Positions 34,100 through 45,400 of a stretch of 64,000 nucleotides of DNA are shown here, one piece after another. Source of the stretch: Macrostomum hystrix (taxonomy: Eukaryota > Platyhelminthes > Macrostomidae); NCBI GenBank assembly GCA_950097015.1, contig CATNEN010000010.1, positions 822,501-886,500 on the forward strand. The letters are read 5' to 3'. Below the pieces are notes generated by a model, which was given only the letters and a program-made list of their open reading frames with translations, had not been told where the DNA came from and made no database searches. Position 1 is the stretch's first letter. Each line of letters opens with the position of its first letter. Made by a program: the position numbers and the translations under genes.

Positions 34100-34650
34100 T
34101 GATTCAATGTGGTAGCATTGCCAAGATCTGGTTGGCCAAGGACACCTACATCCAAGACTCAAAGCAATCACATTTTGGACCTGTTAAAGACAATGTATGC
34201 CTTACCATCAGGGAAATTGTTGACCAACTAGATATGCTTAAGTCTAAGTCCACACTTCATCATTGCATCATTAGCATGGATTTAATAAAACTCATTGCCA
34301 GGTAGGTTCCTAAGCTTCTCACCCTGGAGATAGAAACAGAGTGACAAAAAATGTACAATATCAATGTTAGCTTGTTAATTGAAGCACAAGGTGGATGGGA
34401 GGCCTTTTGACAGCTCATTGTCACTGGTGATGAAACCTAGCTGTCTTACTTTGAACCCCAACAAAATAAAAATCAAAAGTCGAGGCAGTAAGGGGCTCTG
34501 ACCCTCAAATCAGGCTCATCAAAAGGTTCATTGCCAGAATTAATTTATTCACTGCAGACATGCTAAGAGAAGTACAGCAGCTGCAACGGCAACAATATGG
34601 AGAAGGTCGCCATCCTTGACAACAAGGACATTTGAGTTAAAATTAAGAAA
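34100..34650 (+). pseudogene. Mariner transposase remnant
   Basis: Reading through stops and shifts, the + strand shows mariner landmarks: an HTH-like segment (REIVDQLDML...STLHH), LIAR followed by VPKLLTLE, then IVTGDET before a stop and YFEP. TGDET marks the second catalytic region of mariner transposases. At least four in-frame stops are seen, so it is dead. Confidence 0.75.
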
Positions 34651-34865
34651 ACCTTCAAATGGATTATGCATGATATTGTCATATTTGTCTTCACAACTAC
34701 TTCTTAAAAGTTTATATAAGTTGCACTATGTGCAGCAGATAATAAAGATAAAAAAAATTATAATAATATAGCCACTTTACTTTAATAAAAAATGTAGGAT
34801 TTTGAAATCTAGCTTCAAGCTACATTGAATAGTATAGTCCCACTACTTTTGGGACACCCCTAGTA

Positions 34866-36959
34866 GCCTAAATCCATAAGCCAACTTTGTTGACAATTAG
34901 GCCTAATTATTTTTCTTCTTTTCTTTTCTTTTCAAAATATTTAGGACATAAAATGATGTTGTACTGCAGGCTTTATCAACTGAACTCTACAGTCAGCAGA
35001 TTTTGTCATATAAACAAAGATTGCTAAGCAATCCTAGCCAAGGCCAAGCCAAGTCAAGCCACATCAATCATGCTATGGCAATGACTCTTGGTCTTGGTTG
35101 CAGGGTTGACTTCACTAGGCTCTATTCGAGGTAGAAGCAAGCCAGTATCAGTAAGCCTAAAAATAGTATCAAACTGCTTTGACTAAAAAATAGATAGGGC
35201 TATTTAAATTATGTATTAGCTTTGCAAGCCTATTTTGTTTAGGCATATAGGCATATTGACAATACTGTTGCAACTATGTTCATAATGAGACACAATATGG
35301 TCGAAAATAACCACAAAGGCGATTAACGTGACACGCTACAATAGGCCTAGCACCTTCACATTTTAGGCCTTTACACTTTATTTTACAAGCACAAAGAAGC
35401 TAATACGGTAAAAAAAGTTCAAAACTGTGAAGTATTTCACAAAAATCACTTGTAACAGTGTCACTTGTTGTTTTACTTTTTCTTAATATTTTGTTCTTAC
35501 TATTAATATTAAGTAATATTATCTTAATATTTTTTCCGCGAAATCTAATCTTCGGCTCCCCGTGTGCTTCTCTATCGCGCTGCGTTGTTTTAAACTTTTG
35601 CGCGATTTCCTACAAATCATATCCGATTGATTTTCCAAACGATATCGCGATTTTCCGCGTGGGTTTTCCACAAGTTTTATTCTTTCTTCCGTATTGATTT
35701 CAAGGTTTATTCTTCATTCAGTATTTTAAGTTAGCTCGTGTTTATTTATTATGTTCTAGCTTAGCCTATTTTATTCTCGTGTTAATAACAGTTAACAGAG
35801 AGTCACAGACTAGTTAAATTACATTGTGTCGATGTATTGTCTTTTGTGCACTCAATGCATTCTTGTGAATGACTGTTATCCTTTCACAGTTGACCAACTA
35901 CATGTCCTTATCTTTGTGTCAACAATTATAAATAAACATTAAAAACTTGTGTGAACAGCTTATTTATTAGGCCTAGCTTTATATTTTTTTTACTGAATTT
36001 TCATAAATATTTTTAAATGAAAATATAGGTGGCAATCAAAAGTCAATAATTGTTGTCCATGATGGATGATGGGAATAAAAAACTTATATATAGCTAAGCT
36101 AAGCTAGCTAGCCTAATTTAGACAAAAATAGTACAAATATTATTATGTAGGGATATTGCTAGCCCTAGCTAATTAATGATCAAGTATGCCATAGGCCTAA
36201 GGCTAAATTCATCTAATTTATATAGCTACTTTTATCTATATTTGGCTTCTTGTTTTCATGGTCATTAGACAAATCTATAGATTTTTGCACAATTGTCTGT
36301 AATGTATAAACTGTGAGTAGGTTGCATAGGCCCCCATATATAGTTTGCGAGAAAAAGTATTTGATTCATTATTTACAATGATAGATTATATCTGCTTGTA
36401 TGCTTTTTAGTGTAGGCCTAAACATAGCCAATTGATTTTGTATTCTTTAGTATTTAAATAAATACAATAAATGTGTATAGCCAATATTTTAATATGCAAA
36501 AAGTTCCTATTTACAATAGAAACCCAGTTGCTTATTTTTCTTGAAAACTTCACAACTACTTGTTAAAAGTTTATATAAGTTGCACAATGTGCCCTGGGGA
36601 ACTGCACTAAATTGCTCAACTTTTGAATGCTGAGCTTTTGAATACAAACTTCCTAATTATTGTACTATCATTTATATAGATACAGATATAGAACAAATCC
36701 AATCATTTTCTGAATCTAGATAAAGAAAATTTGGAGATGCTTTTATTAAAAGCATCTTTTGACCCTTTGTATCATACAATCATTTGCACTTAATCTCAAA
36801 CATGCACTATTTTGTAAGATTTTAAAAGTGTACTGATTAAATTATTTATTTGAAAGTTAGAAAGTCTTGAAAACAAATTGATTATCCATATGAATACTCA
36901 AAAAATTGGCACTTTTCTGAATACTACCAAAAAATGGTTACATCTCCATATAGTAAGTC
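34866..36959. other. AT-rich spacer with five TAGGCCTA palindromes
   Basis: No gene seen. TAGGCCTA occurs at 34898, 35342, 35968, 36192 and 36413. The segments 34693-34733 (inside the mariner) and 36545-36590 share CACAACTACTTNTTAAAAGTTTATATAAGTTGCAC, so a second fragment of the mariner 3' region, or of a shared repeat, lies at about 36540-36600. Confidence 0.5.
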
Positions 36960-39900
36960 AGGGGTCGGAAACTCAGACCCGCAGGCAAGATGCCACCCTC
37001 AAAGCTCCAAAATCTGGCCTGTTGCCTTTCTTTTGACTGTCTTGCCTCTCCCATGCTTTATCTCTCTCCTGTCTTTTCTCTCGTATACCTTATCCCTCCC
37101 ATGTCTTATCTTTCCCCTGTCTTATCTTTCCTGTGCCTTATCCCTCCTATGCATACATGTGCAACCTCCCAAACTTAGCCGGCCGTGCGACTTAGTTTTT
37201 AAGCCTATATTGCTTAACATTAGATTGTTCTGATGTGATTTTGTATGTTTTTCAATTGTAAATGTACAAGAAAGTTTTAGTTGACAATTTCACAATTTTA
37301 CTTTCATATTTCTAGAAATGCTACTACCCCATTCCTCTTATATTTTCTTGCAGATCATTTTCAAGATTGTTTGTAACTAGTGAAATGAAGACATGGTTTA
37401 TGTATACTCAAAATGCAGAAAATTTGCCGAAGTCTGCAATACAGTGCCGCTTTTGCCTTCAGTATACAAAAAGCATTCCACGAGCAGTAAATCTTGCACA
37501 GCAATGAAAATCGAAATTTGCAACAGCAGAGGGTTACATTCCTAGTGATCATGAAAAAGATAGTGTACAAAGAAAACTTTAGGAGCATTCATCAAATGCA
37601 CTTCATTGCGAGGCTGTACAATGGATGAAAGATAAATACAACTCAATACTTGCGAGGCAAATTGAACAGTTAAATAATGCAGCATGATTGGCAAAAGCCA
37701 AAAGAGATGAAAGAGATGAGATAACAGCTCGTGTTTTGACAACTGTCTATGCGGAGGTTAAATCTAATGTTCCTTTCAGTGCACATAACCAGATGATCGA
37801 ACTGCAAAGTAAAAATGGCTTAGATATGGGTACTCATCATAGACACCAAAAAAGTGCCACTGCCATGGCTGCATCGATAAGCACAATGCACAACTCACTG
37901 GTAAAGTATATTCTAAGTCAAACATCAAAGAATCTTCCTATTGCTATAGTACTGGACACAACTTCTGATATACACTCGAATAGCTACTTAATAGTCTACT
38001 TTAGAATGCTTGAGAATAGCAAACATATCATGTATTTCTATCGGTTTAAGTGTTTAACCGAAGTAGAAACAGGACGAAGTTTATATGAAATGCTCATTAC
38101 GATGTTCTCTGCTGATAACCTGCACACAAACATTTCTGAAATGGGGTGTTACAACTGATGGCGCATCTGTTATGACAGGAAATCGAGCTGGAATGGTAAG
38201 CCTACTAAGGCCTTGGGCGAAAAACAATTTCTTCCGACATAATTGTGCAGCACATAAGTTGGAACTTGCAATATATCATGCCTTTGAGAGTTTTCCATAT
38301 ATGCAACACTTAGATTCAAGCATAAATGCACTGCATACATTTTATATGCGTCATTCAGTAAAACGCAAGGCATCTCTGGCTCAGACTTCTGAAGCAATGG
38401 AGCTTGTCTTGTATCAACTAAAGAGAATATATCGCATAAGATGGGTTGCATCTGAATTATCTGCTCTAGATGTTGTCCAAAAGTCATATTTTCTACTGCT
38501 AACAAATTTGGAAAACATCAATTCGCCATCCTCAGATTTTGATGAAGATACCAAATCAACTGCATCAGGATTGCTGAAGACACTACAGAATGTTCGTTAC
38601 TATTCTTTACACATCTTCATTACAGATGTCCTTAGGCAACTGGAGTTTCAATCATTACAGTTTCAAAGGGCCAGGGGTACATTCATTGGACTGCGTAAAC
38701 GCCACAGTGACCTAATTCTGTCCTTACGAAATTTAGAGACAAATGATGGTCCACGAATAACAGACTTCTTGAATAGCTGCAGATGCCGTAAAGTCGTTGG
38801 GCCTGGTGATGAGACAGAATTCCGTGCACGATGCAGCACAAGGGACCTATCTCAATCAAACTTTCTATGTCCTGGAGACTGTGATGAAACACAAATGTAT
38901 GAGCTTAAGCAACCATTAAGTGTACGCCGACAAGCCTGCAGAGATGCAACAGAGAGAGGCATTGCTGCACAATTTCCAGCACTAGATGATATTAGAAGCA
39001 CCATAATTGATAGCATTATTACACACCTAGAAAGTTATTTTCCTGAAGATGACTACTCGATATTTGATGTACTGAATCCAGAGTCATTGCCCACTGTAGA
39101 AACAATGCGAAATGTGTTTACTTACAGTTCGAGGATAATTCCACTTGCTAGACGCTTCGGCTTGCAAGATGAGGATCCAGATTCAGCAGAAGGCTCTCCC
39201 TCAGATTCGGATTCCACAGATGGTGAAACTGAAACCCGAAATTTGCAGAGGACAATTTCTGGACAGTTTCAGATACTCATTCAGAGCTTGCTTTCTCACA
39301 AAGTTGATTTCTGCACATATCGAAATGGTGGTCCCAAACAATTCTGGAGTCATTTTCTTCAAAAGAAAACCGTAGACTGGTTGCCGAGAATAAAGCTGAG
39401 ATTTCTCATTCAAATTGTTCTAACTGAGCGTGGATTTTCCATCTACAAGCATATTGCATATGACAGGAGGTCTCGTCTAACAGCAGAGACCTTAGAACAT
39501 CTATTGCGGATTCGTATAAATGGACCACCACTGAAAAGTTTTACAGCAGATGCATATGTAAATGACTAGCTCAAGACACACTGGGCATCAGATGCTCCAG
39601 GAGGTCGTCAGCAACAGAGCTCAGATGAAGATGATGATCCTGATGAAAAGTCTAACTTACAGAGTGGACTCTTCTAACTTTTATTGAATTATACAGAAAA
39701 GACAAGGCATAAAACTTACATAATGTCTCACGAATAAAATATATTAATTTTTAGCGGCCACCGCCACAGATATGCCTAACACCTTTCTGCGCATCGCACT
39801 TATTTTGTGGCCTACAGTCCAAAAAATGTAACTTTTGTTTTCACTCGACAGTTCATGAGCCACTTAGAAGCGGCTTAGTTCGTTTCATTGCTCTAATTAC

Positions 39901-40435
39901 GACTTAGTTTGCTATCATTTGCGACTTAGTTCGTTTCATTGCTCTATTTACGACTTAGTTTGCTCTCATTTGCGACTTAGTTTGCTCTCATTTGCGACTT
40001 AGTTTGCTCTCATTTGCGACTTAGTTTGCTCTCATTTACGAATACGACTTAGTTTAGTATATCTACTCTATTCTACTCTTTCTTTCTTTGTTTTATCACT
40101 TTCTTTCCCGTATTCTCTCTTTCTTTTTATTTTTCTCTCCCCTTTTTCCTCTTCTTCACGCCTTCCTTTTTTGTCCCTTGGTCCCCCCTTTGATTTTTTG
40201 CGCTTGGTCGATTGATTTTTGCGACTTACCTTGCTTGGCCCTCGTTTCAGCCAGCCGGGTCGGCCGTGTGTTGCGCATGTATGCTCCCATGTCTCATCTC
40301 TCCCATTTCTCATCTCGCCTATGTCTCATCTTCCCTGCATTCGTTTCTCTGTCTCATATATCTACAGTCAATGCAGCCCACTGTTGTCTTTAAGGTTCTC
40401 TTTGGCCCACTAGCTAATAAGTTTTCTGGCCCTTG
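36960..40435 (+). mobile_element. hAT transposon with diverged 8-bp target duplication
   Basis: The left end CAGGGGTCGGAAACTC is a typical hAT terminus; the right end, read inward, is CAAGGGCCAGAAAACTT. Flanking octamers are TAGTAAGT (36952-36959) and CAGTAGGT (40436-40443), six of eight identical with two transitions, as expected for an aged 8-bp target-site duplication. Subterminal DNA on both sides is C/T-rich with CGACTTAG units (39870-40060). The element is 3476 bp with a transposase pseudogene inside. It ends about 100 bp before the LSM8 acceptor. Confidence 0.85.
37385..39569 (+). pseudogene. hAT transposase (ZNF862/KRBA2-like), broken
   Basis: Starts at an ATG at 37385 with a zinc-finger-like CRFCLQYTKSIP. 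A TGA near 37505, a TAG near 37580, a further stop near 37686 and a frameshift near 38140 follow. The long right frame (from about 38145) reads TTDGASVMTGNRAGMVSLL, then HNCAAHKLELAIYHA, and ends with the hAT dimerisation region ERGFSIYKHIAYDRRSRL plus AETLEHLLRIRINGPP. Similar hAT-derived proteins are annotated as ZNF862/KRBA2-like in animals. The long intact right half suggests fairly recent decay. Confidence 0.85.
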
Positions 40436-40530
40436 CAGTAGGTAGCTTAGGTAGCTGTGTATCTAGAAACTCTTTTATATTGAAGTCTAGGTAAAAGCCA
40501 AGGATTAAGTAATTAAAGTTGAGGTTCTTC

Positions 40531-40537
40531 AATTCAG
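40531..40537 (+). promoter_or_regulatory. 3' splice site upstream of LSM8
   Basis: TTCTTCAATTCAG ends at 40537, seven bases before the first ATG (40545) and 67 before the conserved LSM8 start. Confidence 0.5.
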
Positions 40538-40604
40538 ATCCCATATGCCATTTGTTACCCAAGTATTCTCTGAACCCGACACCTCCAGCCTCTCGATCTT
40601 ACTG

Positions 40605-40895
40605 ATGGCCAGCTCCTTGGAGTCCATGCTGAAGCAGCAGGTGTCCGTGATCACAGCAGATGGCCGGGTCATTGTCGGCACCCTGCGCGGTTTCGACAAT
40701 GCCGTCAATTTAATCCTGGAGGACTCCGTGGAGCGAGTGTTCTCGGCCAACAGCCCGGTGGAGGCTGTGCCTCTGGGTCTCTACATCATCCGCGGTGACA
40801 ATGTGAGCCTGGTCGGCGAACTGGACCCGGAAATCGAGCGCCGCATGGACCTGAGCCGCCTGCAGGCCGAGCCGCTGCGGCCTGTAGTCACGTGA
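40605..40895 (+). CDS. LSM8: U6 snRNA-associated Sm-like protein LSM8
   Basis: A 96-residue protein, the usual LSM8 length. It starts MASSLESMLKQQVSVITADG. The Sm1 motif is GRVIVGTLRGFDNAVNLILE and the Sm2 motif is LGLYIIRGDNVSLVGELD, followed by the LSM8-typical end LQAEPLRPVVT. LSM8 joins LSM2-7 in the nuclear ring that binds the 3' oligo-U of U6 snRNA for splicing. An in-frame ATG at 40545 would add 20 residues (MPFVTQVFSEPDTSSLSILL) with no LSM8 counterpart; I chose 40605 by family length, though the 3' splice site at 40537 puts both ATGs in the mRNA. No intron in the coding part. The upstream neighbour is a hAT transposon. Confidence 0.95.
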   Translation: MASSLESMLKQQVSVITADGRVIVGTLRGFDNAVNLILEDSVERVFSANSPVEAVPLGLYIIRGDNVSLVGELDPEIERRMDLSRLQAEPLRPVVT

Positions 40896-40899
40896 ACTT

Positions 40900-42460
40900 G
40901 TGAATGGTTTCGGCCTTGCCTCCACCCCCTCCCCACAATAATGTTGAAAGCATTCTAGGCCGATGAATGTGCTGAAGTCTTAGTCTGCAGTGTGTTTTCC
41001 TGTTGAGTGCATGCGCACCCGTGTAACAAATATAGTTGTAAAGCCTCTCATCTCTTTTCTAATTTTTAAAACTGCAAGCAATGTTCAGTTATTTACTAAG
41101 AAATCATTTGTACTTAAAACTCACTCTTTTTCCTTCTCATTTTGCTGCAAAGCAAATTATAAAACTCTCATGATAAAAAGGCCCATTGGTGAAAACTTCG
41201 GACTTCAGAGATCCCGAGAGGGTGGTAGTTCGAGTCCCAGCCCAACGGAACCATTTATTGGTTGCTCAGAAAACAGCTGATCGAAGTTAACGCCATGCAT
41301 TTATTCAATTATAATTTTTTCGTATTGTACTTTTTGTATAGTTAAAAGTTATTAGATAAAATAATATAAATATTTATCTTCTTAAAATCTAGCTAAAAAG
41401 AAGATACTCTAGTTTTAGGGTGAAGTTACAAATAGTAGGTTTTTAAAACGACAGACTTATCTAATTGAAGTGCAGAAAATAAATTCTTAGGTGCACATTA
41501 CAGATGCTTGCGCGTGGCAAGTACGAGCTAATCACGTTTTTATACATGCCGTACTGGTGCACAATAAATTATTGCATTTAAACTGGACAACAATAAAGGT
41601 AATAAATCGGAAAGCTGTTTATTAGCTCCATAATCATAATAGTAGGCTATAGTAAACAGTGATATGAAGGCGACTAGAACTGTTCCGCCAACGAATGCCA
41701 CATCGAGAGGGAACGTAAATTACAGAATAGATGCGGGGAAATCTTGCTCAAGGAGATCTGCATGGTTTGCTGGATTTTTCGCACTGTATTCTATTGCTAC
41801 TCCATCAGTTGATGGAAAGGTAGACAAAACAATTGTTTAAGATTGCTAGGTAGGTGAACTCGATTGAAATATGTATAGATAATTAGAGCTGATCGAGAGA
41901 TCCCATGGTCTGCATAACATTCGCTTTCGAAGCCTGCTTGATGTGTAAAGGTTGTCTATTGATATGCGAAAAGTAAGCGCGGATTTTTCGAATAGGGAAA
42001 ACGATTACTCAGACTTGAAAATGAAACCGTCATCACCGATAATGAGTATACGAGTATGTACACTGGTGCCCGCAACCGCATGCGGTGAAGGAACACGACA
42101 TTTGAATTCACCAGTCTCTCATTGCATCCATTTCCTCTAATCCACTTTCACATTGCTGTTTCCGTCGATCTTTCACCGCTAATTGACGATGATTAGAATA
42201 ATAGATGGTGGACCGGGTCAATCCCCTAACTGCAATCAGAAACTGCAGCGACTCTTACACATTCAGCTTGCAGTATGGCAGATCTACATTTTTACTGCTT
42301 AGCTCGAAGATGAGCCTTCGCAGTCAAAACTTGATGTTGGGTCTGAGCAAGCTTCCTGCGAGAGTGCACTGACCCCTAGGCTGGTACCCACTCCAAACAG
42401 CTGACAGTTTTTGCACTTGTAAGTATTAAACAACGGCCTCTTGTGGCGATTCAGCTTCGC
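40900..42460. other. Intergenic, with a tRNA-like fragment
   Basis: Between convergent LSM8 and GPCR genes. Around 41180-41265 there is a B-box-like AGTTCGAGTCC and a GGACTTCAGAGATCC segment resembling an anticodon arm, but the arms do not pair properly. I take it for a decayed tRNA or SINE head. Nothing else recognised. Confidence 0.4.
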
Positions 42461-42466
42461 ATTATA

Positions 42467-45400
42467 TTAATCGTCGCAGCAGTAGCTGTTCCGCGACTCC
42501 CGCCTGCCAGCACCGACGACTGGAAGCAGCGGAATCGGCTGCTCGCCCCTGTCATTTGAAGCCGACGTGCCCGCCGCTCCGCCGACACTTGTCAGCAGCG
42601 CCGTCGTCGACTGCTGTCCATGCCGGCCGCGGCTGCCGGCTGCGGAGCGGTACTGCATCTGCGTTCCGCCAGCGGTTGTCGTGTTCTCCTCGGCAGCGCG
42701 CCTGCCGCAGGTGATTACCTGGAGGAAGTGGCCCCGAAAGCGCTTGCTGATGATGCACAGCGTCACCGGATTGCTAGCGGAATACGCAGACGGCAGCAGC
42801 TGAGCGGGATGTGGGGGGGTGGCATTCGATTGCGTCCTGCTCTCAGCACACCAGGCTTCTAGGATCAGAGCTCGTCCTCGTACTTAATTAAATGCTTGTA
42901 CCTATGCTTCTAATTATCAACAAAGGGTCAACTTCAACTTTAATGTGTTTGATGAAGGGAGAAATCTGGAAAAGGAATTGAAAGATTCCAGCTGCAGTTG
43001 ATAATTTCGAAATCAATCAGGGTTAAAGTTGGTTTTGTTTTTTCTCAACAACAGTGGCTGAAATTGCATGTCTCTTTGACAAGACAGGCATCATATGCTA
43101 CTATTTACAGCAGTACAGAGTGGCGAAAAAATTATCTTGACTCACCTTTGCCACCATTTTGAAGCGGAGAAATGTTCCACTGACACGGTCGGCCATAAAA
43201 AAGTACAGCGTGGTGGCGTGGTCCGGGCCCCAGGCGATGAAGAAAACCAGGGCCAGACAGAGTACCAGCTTCGCCAGCTTTCGCCGGCCCTCGGCCTGGC
43301 TTGCTGTGGAGCTGTTGGCCTGTCCGTGCTGCCTGGCAGAGCGGAGCAGCCGGCCGGCCATGAGTCCGTAGAAGAGCACAGTGAGCAGGCCGGGCACAAC
43401 GTAGTAGGCCAGCAGCTTCAGGATGCGCATGCCGAGGCTGTAGCCGGCGCCCCACTCACGTGGAAACGGGAAGCAGCTGCGCACCGCCAGGCAGAGGCCA
43501 TTGGGCAGCGGGTGCAAATTCGTCTCATTGTGCGACCCGATGGCGTAGGGGACAGCGAGAGACGCTGAGGAATGTAATTTTGCGGGGCATTGCCATGGTA
43601 TTACGGAACATGTTGGAATGGTCATGTTTTATAGGCAAATTTTAACTGACCAGCACATTCATTCTCTGCCAGTGATTTCAAAGTTGCTCAATCTATTTCA
43701 ATCCACACAGGAAATTCGTCTCATACATTTTACTGTGTTTTATATTCAAGCAGTGGAGAATAATAGTAAAATTTATCTAGCTAGGCCTCTTAGGTCGTCG
43801 TGGATCTTAGAATGTGAGTCAGCAGGGTGTCGAATAATTTGGGATGTCGATTAGGTTACGACGTCGGATAATTCGGGAGATTGGACGTACAATTATAGGA
43901 TTTTGACATTGCATCGGTTGGAATTCTGACATGGTGTTGACTTCGAAGCGGAAGGGAAATGGGACAATAGAGCCGAAGGAATGATGAAGTAGCCTTTAGA
44001 GGCAGGCTGTTTGGTCGCTGCTGGCTGTTCACGAACCGTTCGTAGTCGCGATAAATTTCGTTCTGCATTTCCTGAAAGTCAATTTTATCACACTAAAGGG
44101 TAGCGATTTCTTTCAGAGTTAAATAAGGTTTGGTTAGCAGTTTCAGCGCGGCAGTCTGAATTTCGTGTCCTCGTGCAGCTGCGGCTTGTTGCCCAGCCGT
44201 CAGCTGTTGAACTATTTGAACCGCAGAGGTGCGATCTGCTGCTGATGAAGTGTCAGAAACCGGGATGCGCAGATTTACGAGTCTAATGACGTTTTTAGTG
44301 AAACCGTTCTTATTCGAATGAAATCGTCCAGACAAAGAACTATTCGGCGTCATAAAAAGCGTCATATAAATATCAAAAGCGTCAAATGTACTTCTAGTGA
44401 GTGTCTTTTTCGTTGGAGGCTGTTGCTGGTGGTCATAAATCATGGACAGTACTTCAGATGTTTCACGCTTGATATGTGTCGGAAAGTTTTCTTATCGAGC
44501 AATCCTACGACTTCGCTACGGTCGCCAAGCTCCTTTCCGAGTGTGGCATCCTTGAGATATTTCGGATTGTGATTCTTTTATTCAAGTGCTTGTCGTAGAA
44601 TGCTTGCTGAATATTTTTTACTCCTACTTATTTAAAATATACTAGTAGGTGCTCTTTGACAGAAGCTCTTGCGAGTGGCCACTCTTTGGAGTGGCAATTT
44701 TTGGTTCGGCTCTTTGCAAAGAGTCACATTGAAGCTGCTTCTCATGAGCATTGCTGCAGAAACATCCTGAGAAGCGCAAGGAGCAGCTTCGAGCTGCGAC
44801 AGTTGAGCACCCTAGACTGTGAGAATGAGCAGTACTCACTGGCCAGCAGCCAGATGGCGCCCAGGCCGAGTCGCGGCACCAGGTTCGGCCTCGATGATTT
44901 CAAAGTTGACATGGGACGAGTGATCGCCAGACACCTGCAATGATTGCGGGGATAAAAAACTGCCCTGGCGAAGAAAACAAAATACTGAATAATTAAAATT
45001 TTTACGTTTATTGATTACAAACGCAATCACAAGGTAAAAACATGTGGGAGGAGTTAATAATGATTATTGTTAATAATAATAATAATAATAATTGATTACA
45101 CCTGACCCAATGGGGCCGGGTGTGCAGCCGACAGAACTGCAGCCGCTATTGCTCCGCGCATCTGAAGGCTGCGTACAGCGGTGTTCAGTTCATGGACAGG
45201 GAGGGACGCCACACCCACCCTCAATTATCCCAGCTTGAGTGTCTAAGAACTGAAGCAATGCAGAGTTAAGTGTCTTGCTAAAGGACACAAATTGTTCCAG
45301 TGGAGTCGAGATTCGAACCCCCGACCGGAGTCCACGAAGTCGTGAGTCTGACGCTCTTACCACAAGGCTACAACCTTCTTAGGAAAATAACTAAAAGAGA

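Larger units (their letters stand above)
32866..34863 (+). mobile_element. Mariner-family element, decayed, TA target duplication
   Basis: The left end CAAGGGGTGTCCCAAAAGTA and the right end, read inward, CTAGGGGTGTCCCAAAAGTA form terminal inverted repeats of at least 26 bp with one mismatch. Both are flanked by TA (32864-32865 and 34864-34865). The length of 1998 bp exceeds a typical 1.3-kb mariner; an inner inverted-repeat insertion explains about 0.5 kb of it. The transposase remnant is on the + strand near the right end. Confidence 0.88.

Noticed and set aside
41178-41265. tRNA-Leu-like segment with GGACTTCAGAGATCC and AGTTCGAGTCC
   Set aside because: T-stem and acceptor do not pair; at best a SINE or tRNA relic.
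44093-44443. 116-codon minus-strand frame in a GPCR intron
   Set aside because: No domain or codon bias; lies between phase-matched GPCR exons.
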